A stretch of 64,000 nt of DNA, from NCBI RefSeq assembly GCF_022213065.1, contig NZ_JAKLJA010000022.1, positions 62,001 through 126,000 on the forward strand, written 5' to 3'. A model generated the notes under the pieces. That model saw only the letters and a program-made list of their open reading frames with translations. It was not told where the DNA came from and ran no database searches. Shown here one piece after another: positions 10,101 through 17,440 of this stretch. The position numbers and the translations under genes were made by a program. The first letter of the stretch is position 1. Each line of letters opens with the position of its first letter. Source of the DNA: Paraburkholderia tagetis. Lineage in GTDB: Bacteria; Pseudomonadota; Gammaproteobacteria; Burkholderiales; Burkholderiaceae.

Positions 10101-10904
10101 GAGCGTGCCGCTCTTGAGCGTCACCGGCAGTTTCGTGGGCGAATAGGTGAGCAGCTTCGGCAGGTCGAGATCGGTGAGGCGCAGTTCGACCTCGGATTCG
10201 CGCGACGCGGCGAACGGCTTGGTCTTGCCGTCGATGGCGAGCGTGCTGGCGCCGTCGATGCGCGCGCGCAGCATCGGCTGGACGAAGATATTGGTCTTCG
10301 AAGGCAGCGTGGCGATGAACGGAATGCCGAGCGACCAGCGGTCGATCACGTGCTTTTCGTTGAGCAGGCGATCATCGAAGGTGATCTTGCCGTTCTCGAT
10401 GTGGATGTTCGAAACCGAAAACTGCGCGGGTTTGCTGCTGGGTTTTTCCGAGGGCTTCGAGAACTTCTCGATGAGGTCCGAGAAGTTGAAATGCTGCGCA
10501 TCGAGCCGCACGATGGTCGCGCGCGGCGAATCGAGCCGCACTTCGTCGACGATGGGCGCCGCGCGAAAGATCGACGACCACGACGCCTGCACGACGAGCC
10601 GCTCGACGTCGAAGAAGTCACCCTGGCCGCCGCGCTCGCCGATATGCACGCGGTCCGCTTCGAGCCGCAGCGTGTAGGGATTGAGCCCGATGCGCGCGAT
10701 CGTGACAGGCCGGTCGAGCTGCTGGCTCAGTTGCTGTTCGGCGATGTGCCGGATGAGCGGCGGCGCGGCGAAGAAGCCGAGCAGGCCGAACACCACGAGA
10801 AAGATGGCGATGCCGGCAAGGATGCGCCGTGTGCGGGGCGCGCGCGCCACGGCGCGCACCGATTGCAGGGAAGTCGTGAGCGATGCTTTGTTGAGGCTTG
10901 CCAT
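7158..10904 (-). CDS. DUF748 / AsmA-like envelope protein, 1248 residues
   Basis: Very large inner-membrane-anchored periplasmic protein. The chosen ATG gives MASLNKASL, then a basic stretch and one membrane segment (about residues 28-50), followed by the AsmA-type start block in which a lipid-groove strand repeat begins (RPVTIARIGLNPYTLRLEA). Most of the rest is repetitive beta-strand sequence with DUF748 segments, separated near the middle by Ala/Thr/Pro-rich linkers. The last 150 residues resemble an OmpA-like peptidoglycan-contact region (FPAGSAKLSDGDDKKLDTI). AsmA-like proteins are implicated in phospholipid transport between membranes; a role here is inferred from family only. It converges on the mocR gene with a 45-bp gap. 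Confidence 0.85.
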   Translation of the reverse strand: MASLNKASLTTSLQSVRAVARAPRTRRILAGIAIFLVVFGLLGFFAAPPLIRHIAEQQLSQQLDRPVTIARIGLNPYTLRLEADRVHIGERGGQGDFFDVERLVVQASWSSIFRAAPIVDEVRLDSPRATIVRLDAQHFNFSDLIEKFSKPSEKPSSKPAQFSVSNIHIENGKITFDDRLLNEKHVIDRWSLGIPFIATLPSKTNIFVQPMLRARIDGASTLAIDGKTKPFAASRESEVELRLTDLDLPKLLTYSPTKLPVTLKSGTLSTNLKLDFVMSGEKPTLRVSGTTDLNDVDATDNANAPLFGARSLHVAAASLEPFSNVYRFDTIRVDAPTATVVRDKAGVLNLEKLAVAAAPPAASGAQAEPAAAAKAPPLDLSIRQFAIADGTVHVHDEAASRPVELDLSNVATTLTNFSTVAKAPAAYTLALKASDGGTAKISGTLGLAAKSADAKIVLNNVALPLAQPYLDGVTAAQILDGKLSLDSAIKADWAKAPAAVQVGASTLNLEALKLAARGSKTPVVALAKGTVQVSQVDLAARTAQIASVETSGLDVNVERKKDGKIDLLQLAGGHEAAPERTAIHAAQKSVKEGPAWHYKIDSLSVSGGSVNFTDSTTPRPVKLAVAPLDLKVQQISDDMKHALPIDLKATVNKKGTLALNGDVNPTPLTAKFRIDANRLDAAAFEPYFGNQLNAVVASALLNMKGQLAVEQGKALKANYRGDAALVDVRMLDKATSDPFAGWRSLALSNLKASYDDVRGTDVDASRVTFAGFYGRVLLDAQGKLNLKDVVAHESGQAQSLTRDAHADGHEPVPLSPQAASAPTSAPVAMDVAASAPATASATVTAAQSPKHPVRLHFGELVLQGGRVNYTDNFIKPNYSATLVQIQGTVGAFGTESTTPAPVDVSAKLAANGPIAIKGTVNPLIEKPSLDITASAHDVELTNLTPYSSKYAGYPITKGKLNVDLHYQLANDQLTANNHLFIDQLTFGDHVENDTATKLPVRLAISLLKNRRGEIDVNIPVSGSLSNPEFSLGGLIWHAVLNLIAKAVTAPFSLLANAFGGGGGEELGYVEFPAGSAKLSDGDDKKLDTIAKALDDKPSIKIDLIGRVDPAVDTPALREKYVDRLVRQQKVKDTVGNGESVDTSQVQVDQKEYEKYLTKAYKDADFKKPRNMVGFTKTLPVDDMKQALAEHAPVDDATLRELAQRRAQAVQQYFEGKVDPSRVFVVAPKLDATGITDKGATTRVDFGLK

Positions 10905-11070
10905 ACTTGCTGGCCGGTGACGCGGAAACAGGCTCGCCGCGGATAGTGAAGATAGTGAGACCGGATTGGCTGTCAGAGAATCCGACAGCCGAAAGTATAG
11001 GCCCGATGCTGCATCGCGCGACTGCAATGCGCCGCCAGGACGGTGGGGCCGCCGCCCTGGCGCGCACGCG

Positions 11071-12504
11071 TCACTGCCGCTCGACTGCCGGCGGTTGCCA
11101 CGAGCCATCCGTAGCCTGGGGCTTCGGCGCGTACATGCGCAACACGAGGCGGAAGTCGCCCTTCGGCGCCGGCACCCAGTTGGCGCCGCCGCGCGGCCGC
11201 TCCGCGCTCACATGCACGTCGAGCGAGCCATCGCGATTGCGCCGCGCTCCGCTGCGCTCGCCAAACGCGACGCGCACGGGCATGTCGCCGTCGAGCGCGC
11301 CATCGGGCGTGTAAGCCGTGATCGACCAGAAGCCGCGCACCGGCGGCAATTGCTTCGCGCTGAAATGAATCACGTAGCGGTTCGCGCCGTTCAGTGTGTG
11401 GCCGTCACCGTCCTGGGCCACGCGGGCGCGTGCTTCGTCGCGGCTGGTGGGCAGGCCCGGCGACGCGTAGGCCGCGTAGCCGCGCAGGGCGTAGTCGGTG
11501 CCGTAGTTGCCCGCATCGTCGCCGACCCAGAGCCAGCCGTTGCCGGCGAGCAGATTCGAAGGCGGCGTGGCGACGCGCGCGCGGCCGTCGGCGAAGCCCG
11601 CGTTCACGACGGCGGCATCCTTCGATCCGGACGGCAGTTGCACCCCATCGCCGGGATGCACGCCGATGTCGCCGAGAATCTTGAGCGCATGCGGGTCGTC
11701 GGGCACCGGCGCATTGTCGTCCAGCGCGAGCGCGAGGCGCTTGAAGAAGCCGTTGGCGTCGAGCGCCGCGACCTGCGCGGCCGGCGTGCCCGTCGCGACG
11801 GGGTCGCCGGCCAGGCTCGCGCCCGTTTGTGCGTCCGCCTGGGCAACGCGCTTGCCGCGCGCGTCCCACGCGGAAAGCGGCGCCACGCGGATACCGCGCT
11901 GCAGGCGGCGCGCGCTCGAGAGGTCGCCGCCGCCACGCGTCTCGATGCGCGCGAGGAACCAGACATAGCGCGTGGTCACATCCACGCGCTTCGCGCGCGC
12001 GGGCAGCGTGCCCTTCCAGCCGGCGGGCACGAAGGCAATCGTTTGCGCCGTCAGACCGCTTGCGCGCTCATTGTTTTTCGCCGCCGTCGACCAGAGCACG
12101 TTGGTCCACATGTCGAGCGCGCGCGCATCGGCATAGCGGCCGTGCGTGTCAGGCAGCGCGACGAGCACGGGTTCGCGGCTCACGTCGAGCCAGCCGGTCG
12201 AGGCCAGCGTGTCGAGATTGGGCTCGGGCGGGCTCGAGGCGCCGACGGGCGGCAGCGACTGTGCGTGGCGCAGCGTGTTCGGCGCGGCCTGGCCGGGCGC
12301 GTTGCCCGTGGCGGCTTCGCGCGAGATGTCCATCAGCACGAGCGGATAGCCGAACACATAGGAATCGGAGACCTCGTCCTTGACCCAGCCATTGCCCTTC
12401 GACGCGGCGCCTTGGGGCGTCGATGCGCAGCCGGCAATAAGGACGACACCTGCCAGGGCGGCGCAGGTGCGGAAAAAAGGAATGGTTCGGCGTTTTTTTG
12501 TCAT
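11071..12504 (-). CDS. DUF1254/DUF1214 domain lipoprotein
   Basis: Putative outer-membrane or periplasmic lipoprotein of 477 residues. The ATG giving MTKKRRTIPFF begins a signal peptide with lipobox LIAGC, so cysteine would be lipidated. Residues about 40-200 match the DUF1254 pattern (SYVFGYPLVLMDISRE, PNLDTLASTGWLDVS) and residues about 330-470 the DUF1214 pattern (GFWSITAYTPDG, and a final LVLRMYAPKP). Function of these paired domains is unknown. The gene is transcribed away from copA, with a 262-bp intergenic region that contains the copA promoter. Confidence 0.85.
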   Translation of the reverse strand: MTKKRRTIPFFRTCAALAGVVLIAGCASTPQGAASKGNGWVKDEVSDSYVFGYPLVLMDISREAATGNAPGQAAPNTLRHAQSLPPVGASSPPEPNLDTLASTGWLDVSREPVLVALPDTHGRYADARALDMWTNVLWSTAAKNNERASGLTAQTIAFVPAGWKGTLPARAKRVDVTTRYVWFLARIETRGGGDLSSARRLQRGIRVAPLSAWDARGKRVAQADAQTGASLAGDPVATGTPAAQVAALDANGFFKRLALALDDNAPVPDDPHALKILGDIGVHPGDGVQLPSGSKDAAVVNAGFADGRARVATPPSNLLAGNGWLWVGDDAGNYGTDYALRGYAAYASPGLPTSRDEARARVAQDGDGHTLNGANRYVIHFSAKQLPPVRGFWSITAYTPDGALDGDMPVRVAFGERSGARRNRDGSLDVHVSAERPRGGANWVPAPKGDFRLVLRMYAPKPQATDGSWQPPAVERQ

Positions 12505-12695
12505 TTGTTGATTACGTGCCAAGCAGGCGGTCCATGAATTGACGTCGACTGGCTTCCGACGCCGCGCGACGGCCCCCCGGGCCGCGGTCCAATGCGCGCG
12601 GCATGGTGCCGATGCCGCCGGGTGGTATCGTATCGCCCGCATCAGCCCCTGAAAAGTCTGCTGTACGAAATTCTGCGCGGCTGCGGACAGGGCCC

Positions 12696-12726
12696 TTGAC
12701 CTTCCCATCATGGGAACGTGGATACT
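12696..12726 (+). promoter_or_regulatory. MerR/CueR-type promoter of copA
   Basis: TTGACC (12696-12701) and GATACT (12721-12726) form -35 and -10 boxes separated by 19 bp, longer than the usual 17. The spacer carries the near-perfect dyad TTCCCATCATGGGAA. A 19-bp spacer with a central dyad is the hallmark of MerR-family activated promoters such as CueR/copA. It lies 41 bp before the copA ATG. Copper control is therefore likely; no cueR gene is visible in the window. Confidence 0.75.
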
Positions 12727-12766
12727 GCGTAACGTCGAATACTTATCGCGTTTGCGCGTCATCATC

Positions 12767-15546
12767 ATGAACGATCCCCTCGTTGCAGAAACCGGCGAGC
12801 GTGCCGGGCACCGCGTGGCGGAACTGGAAATCCGCGGCATGACCTGTGCCTCGTGCGCCATGCGTGTCGAGAAGGCGCTCGCGAAGGTGCCGGGCGTCAC
12901 GCGCGCGTCGGTCAACCTCGCCACGGAAAAGGCTACCGTCGAGGTCAGCGCCGAGGTCAACGCAAAAGCCGGCGGGAGCGCGGCGCAAGCGCTCACCCGC
13001 CAGCTCGTGGCAGCCGTGGAGAAGGCGGGCTACGAAGCCGAACCCGTCGCGGACGCTGGCGCCGATGCATCCGCCGATGCCAGCGCTTGCGCCGCCGCCT
13101 GGACCGCGAGCTTCGCCATCGGCGGCATGACCTGCTCGGCCTGTGCGAACCGCGTGGAGAAGGCCCTCGCGAAGGTGCCCGGCGTGGCGAGCGCCGCCGT
13201 CAACCTCGCGACCGAAAACGCTGCGGTGCGCCTCGATGCGCCACTCGACGCCGCCATGCGCGAGCGTCTCGTCGCCGCCGTGCAAAAGGCCGGCTACGAA
13301 GCCACGCCGCTCGCCGATGACCCGCACACCGCCGAAGACCCCTCCGCTGACACGACGCAAGCCAGCGCCGCAGCAGGTGCGAGCGCAGCCGGCACAGCAC
13401 GCGCCGCTCCGTCGCGCGCCGCCGCAGCCGAAGCCGCCGCGCGACGCGAGTTGCGCGATGTGCTGATCGCCGCTGTGCTGAGCGCGCCGCTGCTCGTGCC
13501 GATGTTTGCACCGATGTTCGGCGGCTGGCTCGGTTTGCACTGGATGCTGCCGGCCGCCGCCCAGCTCGTGCTCGCCTCGATCGTCCAGTTCGGTTTTGGC
13601 GCGCGCTTCTATCGCGCCGCCTGGAAGGCCGTGCGCGCGGGCGCCGGCAACATGGATCTGCTGGTGGCGCTCGGCACCTCGGCGGCGTGGGGCGTGAGTG
13701 TCTACGCGATGCTCGCGCACCCCGGCGACGCCGCGCATCTGTATTTCGAGGCGTCGGCGGTCGTCATCACGCTGGTGCGCTTCGGCAAGTGGCTCGAAGC
13801 GCGCGCGAAGCGCCAGACCACGGATGCCATCCGCGCGCTCAACGCGCTGCGCCCCGAGCGCGCGCGCATCCGCGAAAACGGCGCGGAGCGCGAGGTGCCG
13901 CTCGCGCAGGTGCGCGTAGGCGCCGTGGTCGTGGTGCGGCCGGGCGAGCGCGTGCCGACCGACGGCGTCGTGCTCGAAGGCCGCAGCCATGTCGACGAAT
14001 CGCTCATCACCGGCGAAAGCCTGCCCGTGCCGAAGGCCCCCGACGACCGCCTCACCGCCGGCTCCATCAACGGCGAAGGGCTGATGGCCGTGCGCACCAC
14101 CGCCATCGGCGCCGAAACGACGCTCGCGCGCATCATCCGCCTCGTGGAAAGCGCGCAGGCCGAGAAGGCGCCGATCCAGCGTCTGGTCGACCGCGTGAGC
14201 GCCGTGTTCGTGCCCGCGATTCTCGTGATCGCGGCAATCACGCTGGGCGGCTGGCTGCTCGCGGGCGCTAGCGCCGAAACCGCAATCCTCAACGCGGTGG
14301 CCGTGCTGGTGATCGCCTGCCCCTGCGCGCTCGGGCTCGCCACGCCCGCCGCGATCATGGCCGGCACCGGCGTGGCCGCGCGCCACGGCGTGCTGATCAA
14401 GGACGCCGAAGCGCTGGAAACGGCGCACGACGTGAGCGTCGTGGCCTTCGACAAGACCGGCACGCTCACGCTCGGCCAGCCCTCGCTCACCGCATTCGAG
14501 ACGGCCGGCGAGATCGCGCGCGCCGAAGCGCTCATGCTCGCCGCCGCCGTGCAGCAGCACAGCGACCATCCGCTCGCGAAGGCCGTGGTGAAGGCCGCAG
14601 TGAAGACGCTCAGCGCCGAGTCTCCGGGGGGGCGCTGCCCGCTGCCGCGCATGCGCGCGCGGTGCCTGGACGCGGCGTGGAGGCCGAGGTGAACGGCCGG
14701 TATCTGGCGATCGGCAGCGCGCGCTGGCTCGATGAGCTCGAGCTCGCCGTGCCGCCCGCGCTCGCGGCGCGCGCGCAGGCGCTCGAATCCGAAGGCAACA
14801 CGGTGTCCTGGCTGATGGGCAAGTCCGGGGGCTCATCGGGGCAACCGTCAGCAGTCCACAACTCAGCGGGCCACAACTCAGCGGGCCACAACTCAACGGG
14901 CCACGATTCGGCGGCCCACGAGTCCGGCGACGCACCCGCGCAGACATCGCCCAGCGGGCAATCCGATTCGACACTCGTGGTGCTCGCATTGCTCGCCTTC
15001 GGCGACACGGTGAAGCCCACCGCGCGCGAGGCCGTGGCGCGCCTGAAGTCGATGGATATCCGCAGCGTGCTCGTGACCGGCGACAACCCAGGCAGCGCGC
15101 GAGCCGTGGCGGCACAGCTCGGCATCGACGAGATTCACGCGCAGGTGCTGCCCGACGACAAGGCCCGCACGATCCGCGATCTGAAGATCCGCACGGGCGC
15201 GGTGGTCGCGATGGCGGGCGACGGCATCAACGACGCGCCCGCGCTGGCCGCCGCCGACATCGGCATCGCCATGGCCACGGGCACCGACGTCGCCATGCAT
15301 GCGGCTGGCGTCACGCTCATGCGCGGCGACCCCGCGCTCGTGGCCGCCGCGATCGACATCTCGCGGCGCACGTGGCGCAAGATTCAGCAGAACCTGTTCT
15401 GGGCGTTCGTCTACAACCTGATCGGGATTCCGCTCGCCGCCCTCGGGCTCCTGAATCCCATGATCGCGGGCGCCGCGATGGCGTTTTCGAGTGTGAGCGT
15501 GGTGACCAACGCGCTCTTGCTGCGCACCTGGCGCGAACGCCGCTGA
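12767..15546 (+). CDS. copA: Copper-exporting P-type ATPase CopA, reading frame interrupted by a 1-base frameshift
   Basis: Copper efflux P1B-ATPase. From the ATG giving MNDPLVAET there are two heavy-metal-binding domains with GMTCASC (about residues 24-30) and GMTCSAC (about 120-126), then membrane segments, the CPC motif (IACPCALGLATP), and the phosphorylation motif DKTGT. After a run of seven G (14626-14632) the frame leaves the family sequence and stops at 14692. The family sequence resumes in the -1 frame and continues through the hinge motif GDGINDAP to a normal C-terminus at 15546. One extra base would give a 926-residue protein. The nucleotide-binding domain also carries a His-rich repeat insertion. 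True mutation, sequence error or ribosomal slippage cannot be separated here. Confidence 0.85.
14856..14930 (+). repeat. Five tandem 15-bp units inside copA
   Basis: Five 15-bp units (first three almost identical, CCACAACTCAGCGGG-type; the last two diverged) encode repeats of the pattern H-N/D/E-S-A/T-G/A. They form a His-rich insert in the ATP-binding domain of CopA, between the frameshift and the DxK region. Confidence 0.85.
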
Positions 15547-15600
15547 CCCGGCTACGCGGTGGGCCGTGGGCCCACCCGCCGCCATCACGCAGCGCGCGCG

Positions 15601-16566
15601 TTACTGCACGATGGTCGCGCTCTGCACCAGTTGCTTCACGAGTTGGGCCGCGCCTGCGTCCATGGACTCCGCGATGATCTGGCGACGGATCTGATCCTTC
15701 ACCTCGTCGAACGACTGCACCTTCATCGCACGCTTGTCTTCGAGCTTGACGACCACCCACGCCTGGCCCGACTGCACCGGCTGCGGCGCCACGCCGCCCA
15801 CCGGCAACTGCGCGAGCGCCCGCGCCACGGCCACCGGCACGCCGCGTGTCTTGCCCTCGGCCACCGGCGTCTTGAAGCTCACCCACGGCATTTCGCCGCC
15901 GTTCTCCTTCGAGGGAACGATGCTGTACTGGCGCGCAAGCGCGTCGAACGGCTTGCCGGCCTTCGCCTGCTCGATCACGGCCTTCGCCACCGCCTGATCG
16001 GCCAGCACGACGAACTGCGGCTTGTACTCGTATTTGCCGAGCTCGGCGTTCACGCGGTTGTAGCGCGCCCGAATCTCGCGCTCGGTGGGCGTCCGCACGT
16101 GCACGTTGTCCTGCAACCACGACTGGATCTCGAGGTCCGCCTTCTGGCTGTCGCCTGCCTGAGCCACCTCGGGGCGCTGGTCGTAGTGCGCGCGCACCGC
16201 CTGCTGACGCAGCACTTCGCGGATGATCAACTGCCGCTTGAGCGCCGCGCGCAACTGCGGTGTATCGACGTCGCCGCTGTGGCTCACTGCCGTCGTCACG
16301 GCGCTCTCGAGCGCGGACTGCGGAATCTCCACGCCATTGACCACGGCGACCGCTCCCGCGGGCAGCGCCTGGGATGCGCCGGCAGCGGCGGTGACAGCGC
16401 CGGTGGCAGCACCGGTGGCAGCACCAGTGACAGCGCTGGCAGCACCAGTGACCGCACTGGCAGCGGCGCTCTGGGCGTGCGCGAGGGTGGGCAGCGCCGC
16501 GCTCAGCGCGACCGAGACGACGGCGCTAGTGCACAGCGCGCGAATCAGGGGGGACATGCGGAACAT
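15601..16566 (-). CDS. Periplasmic peptidyl-prolyl cis-trans isomerase, PpiC/parvulin type
   Basis: Secreted protein of about 321 residues. A signal peptide ends around LAHAQ. It is followed by a low-complexity Ala/Thr/Val/Gly stretch (about residues 33-65) coded by imperfect tandem repeats, a SurA-like helical N-domain (QLIIREVLRQQAVRA), and a parvulin domain with GKPFDALARQYSIVPS and GGEMPWVSF, the typical active-fold blocks. It probably helps fold envelope proteins. The ATG at 16566 (MFRM) or the ATG three codons later (MSPL) could be the start. It ends 54 bp from the convergent copA stop. Confidence 0.85.
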   Translation of the reverse strand: MFRMSPLIRALCTSAVVSVALSAALPTLAHAQSAAASAVTGAASAVTGAATGAATGAVTAAAGASQALPAGAVAVVNGVEIPQSALESAVTTAVSHSGDVDTPQLRAALKRQLIIREVLRQQAVRAHYDQRPEVAQAGDSQKADLEIQSWLQDNVHVRTPTEREIRARYNRVNAELGKYEYKPQFVVLADQAVAKAVIEQAKAGKPFDALARQYSIVPSKENGGEMPWVSFKTPVAEGKTRGVPVAVARALAQLPVGGVAPQPVQSGQAWVVVKLEDKRAMKVQSFDEVKDQIRRQIIAESMDAGAAQLVKQLVQSATIVQ

Positions 16567-17110
16567 CTCGATTCACTCCAATGGGTCAGGCCGGCTGGCC
16601 CGCCGCGCATTATCGCCTGCTTGAGCCAAAATGCCGAAACGCCGGAATTTAACGGATGTTTCGGCCGCCACGCATCAATTCTTGTCAAAGGCGCGGGCAA
16701 ACGCGCCCGGTCTTGATGCTCATCACCACAAATATCGGCTGCTTAGTGGCCTGATTAGTGGCCTGCCTGGTGGCCTGCTTCATGCCCGCAAGAACAATTT
16801 GTTTCAAGATCAACGCCTTGGCGCGGCTGCGGACAGGTTGTCCACAGCCCTTTCCACGAAATCTGGGGATAACTGCCGGTACACTGCGTCGCTTGCGCAC
16901 AATCAATCGCTCCGCCGCCGCATGGTCGCAAGCCAGCGAGATGCTGCTACCGTGCGCCGTCGTCTGCGTCAGACCAGCCGCCCATTCGCCGTGTTCAGGA
17001 TTGCCATGACCCGATTCATCCGCCCCTACGCTCTCGCCGCAACCCCCGGCACGCGCATGCGCTCGCGGCCAGACCCTCGCATGACACCACCATCGAAGGC
17101 CGAGCGACCG
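16567..17110. other. Intergenic stretch between the PpiC-type gene and the hypC-like gene
   Basis: No reading frame here looks like a known protein. It contains three close copies of GTGGCCTG around 16745-16785 and two DnaA-box-like nonamers facing each other, TTGTCCACA (16838-16846) and TGGGGATAA (16864-16872). No other origin features are present. It should contain promoters for both divergent genes. Confidence 0.5.
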
Positions 17111-17425
17111 ATGCCCATCGGCATTCCGGCCCGCATCGTCTGCGCGGAAGGCCTCGCCGCCCAAGCCGTGACACGTCACGGCGCCTGCGCGATCGACCTC
17201 GCGCGCACCGGCCCGCTACCGGCCGGCGCCTGGGTGCTCGCGTTTCGCGGCGTGGCGCGCGCCGTCATCGACGCCGAACGCGCCCGCGACATCGACGTCG
17301 CGCTCGATGCGCTCGAAGCCATCGCCAGCGGCGAGCTCGACGGCGCGCACGCGTCGCAGGGGCTCGTGCACTACCTTACGGTCGTGCATGGGCGCGGCGG
17401 CAACCGCTCGGTCCAGGACCGGTAA
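17111..17425 (+). CDS. Orphan HypC/HupF-like small protein lacking the N-terminal cysteine
   Basis: A 104-residue protein with the layout of HypC-type hydrogenase maturation chaperones. It opens with MPIGIPARIV (HypC: M-C-x-G-I-P), followed by a small beta barrel with GAWVLAFRGVARAVID (HypC: GDYVLVHVGFA..ID) and an acidic-helical tail with an ALDALEAI segment. The family cysteine at position 2, which binds the Fe(CN)2CO intermediate and HypD, is replaced by proline. No hydrogenase or other hyp gene lies in the window. The ATG at 17111 is chosen from this alignment; longer upstream starts are possible. It may have a different role. It converges on mrcA with a 15-bp gap. Confidence 0.6.
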   Translation: MPIGIPARIVCAEGLAAQAVTRHGACAIDLARTGPLPAGAWVLAFRGVARAVIDAERARDIDVALDALEAIASGELDGAHASQGLVHYLTVVHGRGGNRSVQDR

Positions 17426-17440
17426 GCGCCGCGCCCTGGA

